A DNA stretch of 64,000 nt from Oryzisolibacter propanilivorax (GCF_900103645.1 NZ_FNHP01000003.1:1-64000), one strand, 5' to 3'; shown: positions 32,179 to 44,696, counted from the first letter of the stretch. The notes: generated by a model not told the origin, from the sequence alone. Numbers and translations are program-made.

Positions 32179-32961
32179 TCAGGAGCGCTGCGCCATGCCG
32201 GCGTCGATGCAGTGCTGGTAGGCCAGCACGGCGCCGGCGTAGCCCAGCTCCAGGGCGTCGGCCATGAAGGCGTGGCCGATGGAGACCTCCAGCAGCCCCG
32301 GCACGCGGGCGACGAAAGCCGCCAAGTTGTCTTGGTTCAGGTCGTGCCCGGCGTTCACGCCCAAGCCGGCGTCCAGGGCGGCCTGCGCAGCTGCCGTGTA
32401 GCGCGCCAGTTGCGCCTCCTGCTCGGGGGTGCCCCAGGCGGCGGCATAGGGCTCGGTATAAAGCTCGACGCGGTCGGCGCCCACGTCGCGCGCGGCCTGC
32501 ATCTGCTCAGGAATCGGGTCCATGAACAAGCTGACGCGCACGCCCAAGCTATGGCACTCGGCGATGAGCGGCGCCAGGCGCGCGGCGTCCTGCGGGAACG
32601 TCCAGCCGTGGTCGCTGGTGAACTGGTCTTCGCTGTCGGGCACGAAGGTGGCCTGGGCCGGGCGCACGGCGCGGATGAAGTCCATCAGGTTCTGCGTCGG
32701 GTTGCCCTCGATGTTGTATTCGCGGCCCGGCCAGTCGGCGGCGAGCAACTGCGCCAGCTCGTACACGTCGTGCGCGCGCACGTGCCGGCCGTCGGGGCGC
32801 GGGTGCACGGTGATGCCTTGGGCGCCGGCCTGCAGGCACAGCTGCGCGGCGCGGGTCACGCTGGGGATGCCCAGGTGGCGCGTGTTGCGCACCAGGGCGA
32901 CCTTGTTGACGTTGACGGACAGGGCGGTGCGCGGGTGGGCAGAGGCAGCGGCGGCGGTCAT
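32179..32961 (-). CDS. pdxJ: Pyridoxine 5'-phosphate synthase
   Basis: 260 residues. Condenses 1-deoxyxylulose 5-phosphate with aminoacetone 3-phosphate to form pyridoxine 5'-phosphate; its DXP substrate is made by dxs at 52.3 kb. Recognised by [27 protein letters not shown] and the C-terminal [12 protein letters not shown]. The start at 32961 overlaps recO's stop (ATGA), indicating translational coupling. Confidence 0.97.
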   Translation of the reverse strand: MTAAAASAHPRTALSVNVNKVALVRNTRHLGIPSVTRAAQLCLQAGAQGITVHPRPDGRHVRAHDVYELAQLLAADWPGREYNIEGNPTQNLMDFIRAVRPAQATFVPDSEDQFTSDHGWTFPQDAARLAPLIAECHSLGVRVSLFMDPIPEQMQAARDVGADRVELYTEPYAAAWGTPEQEAQLARYTAAAQAALDAGLGVNAGHDLNQDNLAAFVARVPGLLEVSIGHAFMADALELGYAGAVLAYQHCIDAGMAQRS

Positions 32962-33734
32962 AGGTTTTGCAGGTCCATCATCAGCTGGCGGGTGCGCAGC
33001 AGCGGGGCGCCGCAATGGTATTGCAGCAGCGCGCGCAGCTGGCCCTTGAGTTCGGCGGCCACCGGGGCGCTGGCACGCAGCACGGCGGGGTACGGCCCTT
33101 CGGGCGTGGCGTCGCCCGCCTCCAGCGCCTGCCGCAACTGCTGCCACTGTGCGCCGGTCAGGGTGCTGCGCTCGGCAGCGCCGGCGGCGCGCAGGCCGCC
33201 CTCGGCCACCAGGGTGTAGGGCGCCTGGGGCTGCAGCGGTGCCAGCGTGGCGGTCTCCTGGTCCAGCGCGGGCAGCAGGCCGACGGCACGCAGCAGAAGC
33301 AGCTCGAAGGCGCGCAGCACCGGCTCCAGCGCGTCGGCCTGCACGCCGCCGCCCAGCACGCGCACCACGCCGGCGTACAGGTCGAACAACGCGGCGTGCG
33401 GGTCCTCCCGCGCCAACAGGCGCATCAGGAGCTCGTTCAGGTACAGCCCGGCCAGCAGCGCGTCACCCGCGGGCATGACATGGCCGCCAGCCCACTCGGC
33501 GCCGCGCAGCGGGTGGATGTCGCCCTGCCCCCTCGTGACGCCGTAGGCCACGCGCAGCGGCTGCAGGGGCAGCAGCACCGGGCGGAAGTTCGAGGTCGGC
33601 TTCTTCGCGCCGCGCGCGACCAGCGCCACCCGGCCGTGGTGGCGTGTGAACGCCTCCAGGATCAGACTGGACTCGCTCCAGTCGTAGCTGTGCAGGATGT
33701 AGGCAGGCTCGTCAGAGATGCGGCGGGTGGCCAT
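32958..33734 (-). CDS. recO: DNA repair protein RecO
   Basis: 258 residues. Helps load RecA onto SSB-coated gaps (RecFOR pathway). An N-terminal OB fold ([38 protein letters not shown]) and the helical region with [17 protein letters not shown] are typical. Zinc-binding cysteines seen in some RecO proteins are not present, as is usual in this group. Overlaps pdxJ by 4 nt. Confidence 0.95.
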   Translation of the reverse strand: MATRRISDEPAYILHSYDWSESSLILEAFTRHHGRVALVARGAKKPTSNFRPVLLPLQPLRVAYGVTRGQGDIHPLRGAEWAGGHVMPAGDALLAGLYLNELLMRLLAREDPHAALFDLYAGVVRVLGGGVQADALEPVLRAFELLLLRAVGLLPALDQETATLAPLQPQAPYTLVAEGGLRAAGAAERSTLTGAQWQQLRQALEAGDATPEGPYPAVLRASAPVAAELKGQLRALLQYHCGAPLLRTRQLMMDLQNL

Positions 33735-33744
33735 GACGCTATGG

Positions 33745-33795
33745 TATCAATAGCTGGAAGCCTGGGTGGAATATGGGCTTGAGGCCGATTTGGCT
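33745..33795. repeat. Dispersed palindromic repeat, copy 8
   Basis: TATCAATAGCTGGAAGCCTG ... ATGGGCTTGAGGCCGATTT, in the recO-era gap. AGCC / GGCTT arms flank the loop. Confidence 0.65.
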
Positions 33796-33843
33796 GATAT
33801 TTTTAAGAAGGCAGCCGATGGAGATGTGTGGCGCTGGCGCAGC

Positions 33844-33945
33844 GCCCTCACCCCTGCCCTCTCCCCACGGGGAGAGGGAGTAAGAGCGGCATTGCCGGCG
33901 TCGCCTGGTTGCTCCCTCTCGCGCAGGGAGGAAGAGGGTTGGAGT
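33844..33945. repeat. Second repeat family: CCCTCACCCC...GGGAGAGGG element
   Basis: GCCCTCACCCCTGCCCTCTC, then CCCACGGGGAGAGGGAGT: arms CCCTCTCCCC / GGGGAGAGGG form a 10-bp hairpin with a tiny loop. A second, weaker hairpin CCCTCTCGCGCAGGGAGG follows to 33945. A related double copy lies at 58834-58949. Confidence 0.7.
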
Positions 33946-33971
33946 GAAGGTGCAGGGCCGGCCGCAGCGGG

Positions 33972-35024
33972 TCACTCGTAGCCAAAGGAGCGCACGCGCG
34001 CCTCGTCGTCCGCCCAGCCCGAGCGCACCTTGACCCAGATTTCCAGGAACACCTTGGCGTCCAGCAGCCTCTCCAGCTCTTGGCGCGCCTCGGTGCTGAT
34101 GCGCTTCAGGCGCTCGCCGCCCTCGCCGATGACCATGGCCTTGTGCCCGTCGCGCTCGACGACGATGGTCGCGGCGATGCGCATGAAGCGCTTGTGGTGC
34201 TTGCTCGGCTCCTCGTCGAACTTATCGATGACCACCGTGGAGGTATAGGGCAGCTCGTCACCGGTGAAGCGGAACAGCTTCTCGCGCACCGTCTCGCTGG
34301 CCAGGAATTTCTCGCTGCGGTCGGTCAGCTCATCCGGCGCATACCACCAAGGCTGCTCGGGCAGGTACTTCTCGACGATGCCGAACAGGCGCTCGATGTC
34401 GCCCTTGTTCTTGGCCGACATGGGCACGAACTCGGCGAACGGGTGGCGCTCCTGCATGCCTTTCAGCCAGGGGGCCAGCTCGGCGCGGCGGTGCACGGTG
34501 TCCAGCTTGTTGGCCACCAGCAGGGTCGGGATGCCGGGCTTGAACAGCGACAGCACCTTGGCGTCGGCCAGCGTGAAGTTGCCGGCCTCGACGACGAACA
34601 GAATCAGGTCCACGTCACCGATAGCGCCCATCACCGTCTTGTTCAGCGACTTGTTCAGCGCCGTGCTGTGCCGCGTCTGAAAGCCCGGCGTGTCGACGAA
34701 GACGAACTGGGTGGCGCCGCGCGTGCGGATGCCGGTAATGCGATGGCGCGTGGTCTGCGCCTTGCGCGAGGTGATGCTGATCTTCTGTCCGACCAGCGCG
34801 TTCATCAGCGTGGACTTGCCGACGTTGGGCTTGCCGACGATGGCGATCACGCCGCAGCGCTGCGGGCCCTGTGCACCCGCCTCGGGTGTGGCAGGGGCAA
34901 CGGCGCTGGCCGGTGTCAGGGCCGCGCCGCCGGGGCGCGCGGCGGCCAGCATGGCTTCCAGGTCGTTTTGCGGCTGGGCCGGCGCGGGTTGCTGGCTTGC
35001 AGCTTCTTTTTTGCTAGCAGTCAT
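33972..35024 (-). CDS. era: GTPase Era
   Basis: 350 residues. Ribosome-associated GTPase needed for maturation of 16S rRNA. The GTPase motifs are GKPNVGKST (G1), DTPGFQ (G3), NKLD (G4) and SAKNKGD (G5); the C-terminal KH domain contains [13 protein letters not shown]. The first ~55 residues (rich in Ala, Pro, Gln) precede the GTPase domain and make it longer than the ~300-residue norm; a start further in is possible but no good one is seen. Overlaps rnc by 4 nt. Confidence 0.97.
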   Translation of the reverse strand: MTASKKEAASQQPAPAQPQNDLEAMLAAARPGGAALTPASAVAPATPEAGAQGPQRCGVIAIVGKPNVGKSTLMNALVGQKISITSRKAQTTRHRITGIRTRGATQFVFVDTPGFQTRHSTALNKSLNKTVMGAIGDVDLILFVVEAGNFTLADAKVLSLFKPGIPTLLVANKLDTVHRRAELAPWLKGMQERHPFAEFVPMSAKNKGDIERLFGIVEKYLPEQPWWYAPDELTDRSEKFLASETVREKLFRFTGDELPYTSTVVIDKFDEEPSKHHKRFMRIAATIVVERDGHKAMVIGEGGERLKRISTEARQELERLLDAKVFLEIWVKVRSGWADDEARVRSFGYE

Positions 35025-35722
35025 GCCTTGTGGGTTCCGTGGTTCAGTTGCGCCAGCATGGCGGCGGCGGCGGCCTGCTCGGCGGCGCGACGCGAGGCGC
35101 CCTTGCCCTGCGCCTGCAGGCCCTTCTCGGCCACCGCGCATTCGACGTGGAACACCTGGGTGTGCGCGGCGCCGGTGGTCTGCACGACACGGTACAGGGG
35201 CAGCTGCATGCGCCGGCCCTGCAACCACTCCTGCAGCGCGGTCTTGGCGTCCTTGGCCTCGGCCTGCAGCCGGGCGCTCAGCTCCACGCCCTCGTACAGC
35301 CGGTGCACCAGCGCCTGGGCAACCTCGTAGCCGGCATCCAAGTACACGGCGCCGATCAGCGCTTCCAGCGCGTCGGCAAGGATGGATGGCCGCTCGCGCC
35401 CGCCCGAGCGCGCCTCGCCCTCGCCCAGACGCAGCACTGCGGAGAGCTGCAGCCGCACGGCGATGGGGTGCAGCGACTCCTGGCGCACCAGGTGCGCGCG
35501 CACGCGCGACAGCTCACCCTCGGGCAGGGTGCGCAGGCGCGTGAACAGCAGGCTGGAAACGGCCAGGTTCAGTACTGAATCGCCGAGGAACTCGAGGCGC
35601 TCGTTGTGCTCGGCGCTGTAGCTGCGGTGGGTGACGGCGCGCAGCAGCAGCGCGGGCTGGGCAAAGGGGTGCTGCAGGCGCTGCTGCAGCGCGAGCAAGG
35701 CGGGGGACAGGGTCGAGGACAA
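35021..35722 (-). CDS. rnc: Ribonuclease III
   Basis: 233 residues. Cuts double-stranded RNA, including rRNA precursors. The catalytic motif [18 protein letters not shown] (about residues 39-56) and the downstream [15 protein letters not shown] carry the acidic metal ligands; a double-stranded-RNA-binding domain occupies the last ~70 residues ([20 protein letters not shown]). Coupled to era; the DUF4845 gene ends 29 nt upstream. Confidence 0.97.
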   Translation of the reverse strand: MSSTLSPALLALQQRLQHPFAQPALLLRAVTHRSYSAEHNERLEFLGDSVLNLAVSSLLFTRLRTLPEGELSRVRAHLVRQESLHPIAVRLQLSAVLRLGEGEARSGGRERPSILADALEALIGAVYLDAGYEVAQALVHRLYEGVELSARLQAEAKDAKTALQEWLQGRRMQLPLYRVVQTTGAAHTQVFHVECAVAEKGLQAQGKGASRRAAEQAAAAAMLAQLNHGTHKA

Positions 35723-35751
35723 GGCGGAGGTGGCGAGAAGGAAGAGAAGGG

Positions 35752-36129
35752 TCAGCGGGCGGCGTCTTCGAAGCGGTACACCAGGTAGGCCGGGCCGGCC
35801 AGGTGGATCTCGCGCGAGTAGCTGTAGGCGACGACGATCTTGTCGTTTTCCTTGCCGATATCCAGGTCCTTGCCGGAGATCGAGGTGATGTCGTCGATGG
35901 AGGCGGCGCGGTCGAACGAAGCGCGGATCTCGGGCACCGTGCTGCCTTCGCGCGCGGCCTTGATTGCGGCCTTCTTGATGGCGTAGTACTCGATGAAGAT
36001 GGGCACCGACCTGCCGCCCACGGCGAAGGCGGCCACGGCAAGCACGCCGATGAGGACCACGCCGATGAACGTCAGGCCACGCTGGCGCGCGCGGGCGGTG
36101 GTGCGGTTGCGGTGCTGCTGCATCGTCAT
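35752..36129 (-). CDS. DUF4845 single-pass membrane protein
   Basis: 125 residues. A basic N-terminus is followed by one hydrophobic helix ([20 protein letters not shown], about residues 18-37) and a ~85-residue extracytoplasmic part. This family is regularly found between lepB and rnc in betaproteobacteria, and its function is unknown. The start looks a little like a type IV pilin N-terminus (RGLTFIGV), but the glutamate five residues after the Gly is absent. Confidence 0.85.
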   Translation of the reverse strand: MTMQQHRNRTTARARQRGLTFIGVVLIGVLAVAAFAVGGRSVPIFIEYYAIKKAAIKAAREGSTVPEIRASFDRAASIDDITSISGKDLDIGKENDKIVVAYSYSREIHLAGPAYLVYRFEDAAR

Positions 36130-36199
36130 GCGCTGAAGTCCCCTCTTGGTCTGTTGTCGTGGTGCGTCACGTGCGCCGGCCCGCGCTGCCCGCTGCGGG

Positions 36200-37174
36200 T
36201 CAGTTGAACGAGCCGATGCGCTTGAAGTCGCCGAAGTTCATCCACACGAAAAAGGCGCGGCCGACGATGTTCTCATCGGGCACGAAGCCCCAGTAGCGTG
36301 AATCGAGGGAATTATCCCGGTTGTCGCCCATCATGAAGTAGTGCCCTTCAGGCACTTTGCAGGTCACGCCTTCGACGCTGTAGCGGCAGCCGTCGCGGCC
36401 CTGAAAGTTGCTTGCGCCCTGCACGAAGGCTGGCACCTGCGGGTTGATGATGGCCCGGTGCGTCTTCTCGCCCAGGCGCTCCTCGATCTGCTGGAAGTAG
36501 CGCATCGCGTCGCGGTCGAAGTAGTCCGGCAGGCTGGTGGTGGGCACCGGCTGGCCGTTGATGGTGAGGCGCTTGTTCAGGTAGGCCACCTCGTCGCCCG
36601 GCAGGCCGACCACGCGCTTGATGTAGTCCATGCTGGGCTGCGGCGGGTAGCGAAAGACCATCACGTCGCCGCGCTGCACGGGTGTTCCTTCGGTGATCTT
36701 CTTGTTGATGACCGGCAGGCGCAGCCCATAGGTGAACTTGTTCACCAGGATCAGGTCGCCGACTAGCAACGTCGGGATCATCGAGCCCGAGGGGATCTTG
36801 AACGGCTCGAACAGGAACGAGCGCAGCAGGAACACGATGGCGATCACCGGGAACAGCCCGGCCGTCCAGTCTAGCCACCAGGGCTGCATCAGGATGCGGC
36901 CCTTGGCCTCGTGGATGTCACCGTCCACCTTCTGGATGCCCATGCGGTCGAGTTCTGCGCGGCGCTGCACGGCGGCCGCTTCCAGCGCCTGGGCGGCGCG
37001 CCGGCGCCGGGGCAGGAACATCAGCCGCTCGGCCAGCCAGTAGCCGCCGGTGACCACCGTGGCCAGGAACAACAGCAGCGCGAAGTTGCCTTCGATGGCG
37101 CCGGTGTACCAGGCAGCCACGTAGCCGACGAAGGCCGCCAGGATGGCGGCCGTGATGTATTGCATGGCGTGCAT
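36200..37174 (-). CDS. lepB: Signal peptidase I
   Basis: 324 residues. Cleaves signal peptides at the outer face of the inner membrane. Two N-terminal membrane helices (about 1-24 and 100-120) anchor it. The catalytic Ser is S131 (IPSGSMIPTL) and the general base is K186 (YIKRVVGLPGD). The GDNRDNSLDSRYWG box near the end is also conserved. lepA is 75 nt upstream, so lepA-lepB are probably cotranscribed. Confidence 0.97.
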   Translation of the reverse strand: MHAMQYITAAILAAFVGYVAAWYTGAIEGNFALLLFLATVVTGGYWLAERLMFLPRRRRAAQALEAAAVQRRAELDRMGIQKVDGDIHEAKGRILMQPWWLDWTAGLFPVIAIVFLLRSFLFEPFKIPSGSMIPTLLVGDLILVNKFTYGLRLPVINKKITEGTPVQRGDVMVFRYPPQPSMDYIKRVVGLPGDEVAYLNKRLTINGQPVPTTSLPDYFDRDAMRYFQQIEERLGEKTHRAIINPQVPAFVQGASNFQGRDGCRYSVEGVTCKVPEGHYFMMGDNRDNSLDSRYWGFVPDENIVGRAFFVWMNFGDFKRIGSFN

Positions 37175-37249
37175 GGGTGTCGCGTTCTTCTTTCTGGCCT
37201 GCGGGGCCGCTGGGGCGTGTCGGGGCGCGGGGGTGGCGCGCGTGGCCGG

Positions 37250-39058
<1,809 letters not shown>

Positions 39059-39111
39059 CAACGGCTAACGACAAGAGGGAAATTGTTGGCGCCACGGCGG
39101 CCGCGGCCATG

Positions 39112-39144
39112 AAAAAAGGGCGCATCGGCTATAGCGACGCGCCC
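39112..39144 (-). terminator. Terminator after mucD (minus strand)
   Basis: Read on the minus strand: GGGCGCG-TCG, loop CTATAG, CGA-TGCGCCC, then six T. It separates the rpoE-rseA-mucD transcript from lepA. The remaining part of the 334-nt gap (39145-39392) shows no gene. Confidence 0.75.
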
Positions 39145-39392
39145 TGAACCAACAATCTTGGGCAACTGCGATGGTTGGAGCTTCATTGTAGGCAAAAACA
39201 CCTGCAACCCAGGCCAGGGTGCGTCGCCCCGCAAGGCCGGCGCGCGCGTCGGGCGCCATGGCCGGCCGGGAGCGCCGCGCCGCGGCATGCAGGCCTGCAG
39301 GCCCGTTCACATGCGCCGCGTGGCTGCCAGCCGGGGCCGGGCATTCTAGCAAACCGGCCCCACGCGGGCCCGGGCCGGCACGGGACGGCCGA

Positions 39393-40886
39393 TCAGCGCG
39401 CCGGGCGGATCAGTGCGTACTGCGCCCACTCACCGCGGCGCACCAGCACGCTGACGGGCTTGGACTTGTCGGCCTTGGCCACGGCCGATTCGAAGTCCTT
39501 CAGGGTACGGATCTCGACATTCGCCAGCGCCACGATCACGTCGTCGGCGCGCAGGCCGGCGCGCGCTGCGGCGTCGTTGGCCGAAACCACGCGCACCCCG
39601 CCCTTGATCTTCAGCTCCTTCTCCTGCGCCGGCGTCAGCTCGGCCACCACCAGACCCAGCTGCTGCGCCGAGGAGGTCGGCTGGCTGCCGCTCTTGCCCT
39701 GGCCGTCCGGCGCCTTGGCCACAGCCTTCTCGTCGGGCTCGACCTCGGCGATGGTCACCGTCAGGTCGCGCGCTGCGCCGCGGCGGAACACCGTGATGGT
39801 GGCCTTGGTGCCCGGCTTGGTGTTGCCCACCAGGCGCGGCAGGTCGGCCACTTTGTCCACCGCCTTGCCGTCGTAGCGGGTGATGATGTCGCCGGCCTCG
39901 ATGCCGGCCTTCTCGGCCGGCGAACCGGGCTCGACGCCACGCACCAGCGCACCCTGCGCCTTGCCCAGGCCGATGGACTCGGCCACGTCGCGCGACACGC
40001 CCTCGATCTGCACGCCGATGCGCCCGCGCGTGACGCGACCGGTGGCACGCAACTGGTCGCTCACGCGGATCGCCTCGTCGATGGGAATGGCGAACGAGAT
40101 GCCCATGAAGCCGCCCGAGCGCGAGTAGATCTGGCTGTTGATGCCCACCACCTCGCCGCGCATGTTGATCAGCGGGCCGCCCGAGTTGCCGGGGTTGATG
40201 GCCACGTCGGTCTGGATGAACGGCAGGTAGTCGCCCGTGTCGCGCTGCTTGGCGCTGACGATGCCGGCGGTGACGGTGTTGTCCAGCCCGAACGGCGAGC
40301 CGATGGCCATGACCCACTCGCCGGCCTTCAGGCGGCTGACGTCGCCCACCTTCACGGCCGGCAGGCCAGTGGCGTCGATTTTGACCACGGCCACGTCGGT
40401 GCGCTTGTCCGAGCCGATGATCTTGGCCTTGAACTCGCGCTTATCGGTCAGGGTGACGATGACCTCGTCGGCGCCCTCGACCACATGCGCGTTGGTCATG
40501 ACGAATCCGTCGCTGCTCAGGATGAAGCCCGAGCCGACACCGCGCGGCTGCTCCTGCGGTTGCTGGGGTGCCTGCTGCGGCCCCTGCTGGCGCGGGATGT
40601 TGGGCACCGGCAGGCCGAAGCGGCGGAAGAACTCGAGCATGTCCTCGTCCATGCCGCCCATGGACGGGCGGGCGCTGACGCGCTCGGTGGTGCGGATGTT
40701 GACCACCGAAGGGCCGACCTGCTCAACCAGCTCGGTGAAATCCGGCAGCCCGCGCACCAGCGGCGCGTTCTGGGCATGGGCGGGCACGGCCAAGGACAGC
40801 AGCGCGGCGCCGCCAGACAGGCTCAGGGCAACGGCAACGGCGCTGGCCGACAGGCGGTGGCGCAGGGTGCGAGGGGAATCAGACAT
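39393..40886 (-). CDS. mucD: Periplasmic serine protease of the DegP/MucD (Do) family
   Basis: 497 residues. Degrades or refolds damaged envelope proteins and, with RpoE, belongs to the envelope stress response. A signal peptide (~38 residues, ending VPAHAQ) is followed by a trypsin-like protease with H134 (TNAHVV), D164 (RTDVAVV) and S235 (GNSGGP), then two PDZ domains (about 265-345 and 400-485). It is third in the order rpoE-rseA-mucD and ends at a clear terminator. Confidence 0.95.
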   Translation of the reverse strand: MSDSPRTLRHRLSASAVAVALSLSGGAALLSLAVPAHAQNAPLVRGLPDFTELVEQVGPSVVNIRTTERVSARPSMGGMDEDMLEFFRRFGLPVPNIPRQQGPQQAPQQPQEQPRGVGSGFILSSDGFVMTNAHVVEGADEVIVTLTDKREFKAKIIGSDKRTDVAVVKIDATGLPAVKVGDVSRLKAGEWVMAIGSPFGLDNTVTAGIVSAKQRDTGDYLPFIQTDVAINPGNSGGPLINMRGEVVGINSQIYSRSGGFMGISFAIPIDEAIRVSDQLRATGRVTRGRIGVQIEGVSRDVAESIGLGKAQGALVRGVEPGSPAEKAGIEAGDIITRYDGKAVDKVADLPRLVGNTKPGTKATITVFRRGAARDLTVTIAEVEPDEKAVAKAPDGQGKSGSQPTSSAQQLGLVVAELTPAQEKELKIKGGVRVVSANDAAARAGLRADDVIVALANVEIRTLKDFESAVAKADKSKPVSVLVRRGEWAQYALIRPAR

Positions 40887-41044
40887 GGAAGAGAAAGCCT
40901 TTCCGGACTGTATGGGACAGGAGGGATGGCGCTGTGGCCATGCACCGGAATTTTGAAGTCGGCAGGTGCTTTTGGTTCCCACTCCCGTGCAGGCGCAGGC
41001 TGCTCTGGCATGTCGGACCGTGCCGCGAGGCACGCCGCGGGGCG

Positions 41045-41734
41045 TCAGCGTTCGCGCCCGGCGAAGTTGGCGTTGCGCAGGAAGCCGGCCGGCATCTGCA
41101 GTGCGTTGGTGCTGTTGCCCAGTTGCCGATGCGCCGCCAGCAGTTCGTCCAGGCGCGGGTCGCGGATCATGACCTGCTGCTGGGGCTGGGCGCCGGGGGC
41201 CGTGCCCGTCACGCCGGTGGCCACGAAAACCTGCCCATCGGCCGGCGCCACCACCACCGGGGCATTCGACGCCAGCTGCGCCCCAGCCGCCGCGCTGCCG
41301 GACAGGCCGGTGTAGGCGTTCCAGCCCAGCACCGCCACGGCTGCCAGAGAAGCAAAGCCGGCCGCCATCTTCCAGCGCATGACCTCGACGTTAGCCGCAG
41401 GGTCGCGCGCCTGCGGCGCCTGCACGTCCACCGGCGGCGCCACCTGTTGCAGGCTGCCGGGCAGCAGGCGCGCCGGCGCACCTTCGCGCTCGATCTGCCC
41501 GCGCAGCCGCGCCAGCAGCGCGCCGTCGGCATGGTTGCCCTGCGGCTGGCCGTGGCGCAGTGTCTCGCCGATCACCTGGTAGGCGTGCCAGCAGTCGCGC
41601 CCGTCCGCGGACGCGGCAAAGTCCAGCGCGCGCACAAGGTCCTGCCCGCGCAACTCGCCATCGGCCAGCGCCGACAGCTGCTCGCGCCCGTTCATCCACA
41701 TGTCCTGGTCCGTCATGGCTTCATCCGCCTTCAT
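41045..41734 (-). CDS. rseA: Sigma-E negative regulatory protein (RseA/MucA type)
   Basis: 229 residues. The N-terminal anti-sigma domain (REQLSALADGELRGQDLVRA, then CWHAYQVIGETLRHG) should bind RpoE; one membrane helix (about 124-142, AAGFASLAAVAVLGWNAY) and a periplasmic part follow. The start is uncertain: ATG at 41734 is used, ATG at 41716 is equally possible, and the ribosome binding sites are weak for both. It lies directly after rpoE (36 nt), as expected for a sigma/anti-sigma pair. Confidence 0.88.
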   Translation of the reverse strand: MKADEAMTDQDMWMNGREQLSALADGELRGQDLVRALDFAASADGRDCWHAYQVIGETLRHGQPQGNHADGALLARLRGQIEREGAPARLLPGSLQQVAPPVDVQAPQARDPAANVEVMRWKMAAGFASLAAVAVLGWNAYTGLSGSAAAGAQLASNAPVVVAPADGQVFVATGVTGTAPGAQPQQQVMIRDPRLDELLAAHRQLGNSTNALQMPAGFLRNANFAGRER

Positions 41735-41770
41735 GTCCAACGCCTGCGACCCATGGCCGCCCTTTTCCCG

Positions 41771-42412
41771 CTACCAGCGCTTGCCTGAACGCTTGTCGAG
41801 CAGCGGCTTGACCCGCGCCGAAATCGCCTCGCGCGCCCGGAAGATACGCGAGCGCACGGTGCCGATGGGACAGTCCATGGCGGTGGCGATCTCGTCATAG
41901 CTCAGGCCCTCGATCTCCCGCAGCGTGACGGCTTGGCGCAGCTCTTCGGGCAGTGCCGCCATCGCGTCGTTCACGGCAGCCGCAATTTCCTGGGCGGCCA
42001 GCACGGTCTCCGGGGTCTCGTCGCTGCTTAGTTCGCGATCGAGCACGGAAGTTTCATCGTCTTCGTCGCTGCCGGCGCCGCGCAGCGCGCTTTCGGTGAT
42101 GACCGGGTCGCGCCGCATGTCTACCAGCGCCTTCTTGGCGGTGTTGACGGCGATGCGGTACAGCCAAGTGTAGAACTGCGCGTCGCCGCGAAACTGGTGC
42201 AGTGCGCGCCAGGCACGCAAAAACGTTTCCTGGGTAATGTCGGGCACCAGGTCCACGTCGCGCACCATGCGTGCCACCAGCCGCTCGACGCGGCGCTGGT
42301 ACTTGATGACCAGCAGCTCGTAGGCGCGCAGGTCGCCCGCCACGGCGCGCTCGACCAGCTGCAGATCGGAGTCGGCAGCAGGGCTGGCGGGAGCGGCGGG
42401 CGCAGAGGTCAT
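41771..42412 (-). CDS. rpoE: RNA polymerase sigma-E factor (ECF)
   Basis: 213 residues. Directs transcription of envelope stress genes. Region 2 is visible in DITQETFLRAWRALHQFRGD and FYTWLYRIAVNTAKK, and region 4 in LPEELRQAVTLREIEGLSYD, followed by the helix-turn-helix IATAMDCPIGTVRSRIFRAR. Start at 42412 overlaps the upstream small membrane gene (ATGA). rseA and mucD follow. Confidence 0.97.
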   Translation of the reverse strand: MTSAPAAPASPAADSDLQLVERAVAGDLRAYELLVIKYQRRVERLVARMVRDVDLVPDITQETFLRAWRALHQFRGDAQFYTWLYRIAVNTAKKALVDMRRDPVITESALRGAGSDEDDETSVLDRELSSDETPETVLAAQEIAAAVNDAMAALPEELRQAVTLREIEGLSYDEIATAMDCPIGTVRSRIFRAREAISARVKPLLDKRSGKRW

Positions 42413-42909
42413 GTCGATGGAGGCGTGGGCGATGGCCCGGGATCTGGCGCCATAAAGGCGCGGGAATATAACGCCCGGCGTAGGGACAGCCAGGCGTCGG
42501 GGCTGGTAGCGGCACCCTGGCGCAGCCACAGCCAGCGCGTGCCGCACGGCTGAAGTCGCACGCTCAGCAGCAGGGCCGATTGCAGGTCCAGGGCGACACG
42601 CGGCGGCTGGGTCAGTGGCTGGGGCGGGGTGCCGGCCGTGGCCGGCTCCAGGCTCCATGCAGCGCCATCCCAGGCCAGCAGGCCGGCCGGCAGCTCGCGC
42701 CACCAGCGCCATGCCAGCAGCGCGCATGCAGTCCAGCCGGACAATCCTGCCGCGACCCAGGCGGTCCGGTGCATCTGCCCGGCGCCCAGAACCAGCCACC
42801 AGATGACGGCCGCCAGGCCGCTTCCTGCCAGCACCAGCAGCGCCAGACCCAGCCCGGCCGTGCGGCCGAAGGCATGGCGTGCAGACGGAGGCAGCAGGTG
42901 CGCGCGCAT
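42409..42909 (-). CDS. Small two-helix membrane protein upstream of rpoE
   Basis: 166 residues. Two hydrophobic helices lie near the N-terminus (about 17-42, LGLALLVLAGSGLAAVIWWLVL; and about 48-68), followed by a ~95-residue soluble tail with Trp-rich stretches such as WDGAAWSLEP and LRQGAATSPDAWLSLRRALY. The layout is like YgfX/CptA-type proteins, but the sequence match is too weak to name it. Its stop overlaps the rpoE start, so it is cotranslated with the sigma factor. Confidence 0.7.
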   Translation of the reverse strand: MRAHLLPPSARHAFGRTAGLGLALLVLAGSGLAAVIWWLVLGAGQMHRTAWVAAGLSGWTACALLAWRWWRELPAGLLAWDGAAWSLEPATAGTPPQPLTQPPRVALDLQSALLLSVRLQPCGTRWLWLRQGAATSPDAWLSLRRALYSRAFMAPDPGPSPTPPST

Positions 42910-42979
42910 GAGGCAGGGCCCGTGGCCGGCGCGGCCGCGGCCTCAGGCCGGGCCCGCAGCGCGCTCGCGCGCGCCGACG

Positions 42980-44224
42980 TCACACACGCTGGAAGACCAG
43001 CGTGCCGTTGGTGCCGCCGAAGCCGAAGTTGTTCTTCAGCGCGACGTCGATCTTCAGGTCGCGTGCCTCATTGGCGCAATAGTCCAGATCGCACTCCGGG
43101 TCCTGCTCAAAGATGTTGATGGTCGGCGGGGCCTTCTGGTAGTGCAGCGCCAGCACCGTGAACACGCTCTCGATGCCGCCGGCTCCGCCCAGCAGGTGGC
43201 CGGTCATGGATTTCGTCGAGCTGACCACCATGCTCTTCGCATGCTCGCCCAGCGCCGCCTTGATGGCGTTGGTCTCGTTCAGGTCGCCGAGCGGGGTCGA
43301 GGTGCCGTGGGCGTTCAGGTACTGCACCTGATCGGCGTTCACGCCGGCGTTCTTGAGCGCCGCCAGCATGGCGCGGCGCGGGCCGTCCATGTTGGGCGCG
43401 GTCATGTGGCCAGCGTCGGCGCTCATGCCGTAGCCCGTGATCTCGGCGTAGATTTTCGCGCCGCGCGCCTTGGCGTGCTCGTACTCTTCGAGCACCAGCA
43501 CGCCGGCGCCCTCGCCCAGCACGAAGCCGTCACGGTCCTTGTCCCAGGGGCGCGAGGCCGTGGCCGGGTCGTCGTTGCGGGTGGACAGCGCGCGCATCGC
43601 GGCAAAGCCGCCGACGCCCAGCGGCGAGACAGTGGCCTCGGTGCCGCCGGCGACGATCACGTCGGCGTCGCCGTACTCGATCTTGCGCGCGGCCTCGCCG
43701 ATGCAGTGCAGGCCGGTGGTGCAGGCCGTGACCACCGACAGGTTCGGTCCCTTGAAACCGAAACGCATCGAGACATGCCCGGCCACCATGTTGATGATGG
43801 ACGCCGGCACGAAGAACGGCGTGATGCGGCGCGGGCCGCGCGCGGCCAGTTCGGCGTGGGTGTTCTCGATGAGCGGCAGACCGCCGATGCCGGAGCCGAT
43901 GATGCAGCCGATGCGCGTGGCCAGTTCCTCATCCAGCGCGTCGCCGGTGGGCAGGCCCGCGTCCTGCACGGCCTCCTGCGCGGCGGCGATGCCGTAGTGG
44001 ATGAAGGTGTCCATCGTGCGCGCATCCTTGGCGCTCAGATAGGCATCCAGGTTGAAGCCCTTGACCTCGCCGGCAATCTTGCAGGCGAAGTTCGACGCGT
44101 CGAACCGGGTGATGAGGTCGATGCCGGACTTGCCGGCGAGGATGTTGGCCCAGGCGTCGGCCACCGTGTTGCCCACGGGGGAGACGCAACCCAGGCCGGT
44201 CACGACGACGCGACGACGGCTCAT
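42980..44224 (-). CDS. fabF: 3-oxoacyl-ACP synthase II
   Basis: 414 residues. Elongates acyl-ACP with malonyl-ACP in fatty acid synthesis. The catalytic triad is C168 ([13 protein letters not shown]), His in [11 protein letters not shown] and His in [10 protein letters not shown]. The start [18 protein letters not shown] is typical. It follows acpP by 127 nt. Confidence 0.98.
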   Translation of the reverse strand: MSRRRVVVTGLGCVSPVGNTVADAWANILAGKSGIDLITRFDASNFACKIAGEVKGFNLDAYLSAKDARTMDTFIHYGIAAAQEAVQDAGLPTGDALDEELATRIGCIIGSGIGGLPLIENTHAELAARGPRRITPFFVPASIINMVAGHVSMRFGFKGPNLSVVTACTTGLHCIGEAARKIEYGDADVIVAGGTEATVSPLGVGGFAAMRALSTRNDDPATASRPWDKDRDGFVLGEGAGVLVLEEYEHAKARGAKIYAEITGYGMSADAGHMTAPNMDGPRRAMLAALKNAGVNADQVQYLNAHGTSTPLGDLNETNAIKAALGEHAKSMVVSSTKSMTGHLLGGAGGIESVFTVLALHYQKAPPTINIFEQDPECDLDYCANEARDLKIDVALKNNFGFGGTNGTLVFQRV

Positions 44225-44351
44225 GCGTTGAAACCTTGTAGCTGTGCGAATGCGGCAGCCGCCGCTTCATGGTGGCCGGTGCGCCACCGGGCTGCGTGAG
44301 CCCCGGTGTGCGGCGGGCCGGGCTGCCCGACAGGCGCGGGCGCTGGGCGTG

Positions 44352-44696
<345 letters not shown>

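Noticed and set aside
34985-35024. A further copy of the dispersed repeat at the era start (GCTAGCAAAAAAGAAGCTGC)
   Set aside because: Only a partial resemblance; the paired arms are not convincing.
35752-36129. DUF4845 protein as a type IV pilin
   Set aside because: The hydrophobic start resembles a pilin, but the conserved Glu at position 5 of the mature pilin is absent and the genomic place is that of the DUF4845 family.
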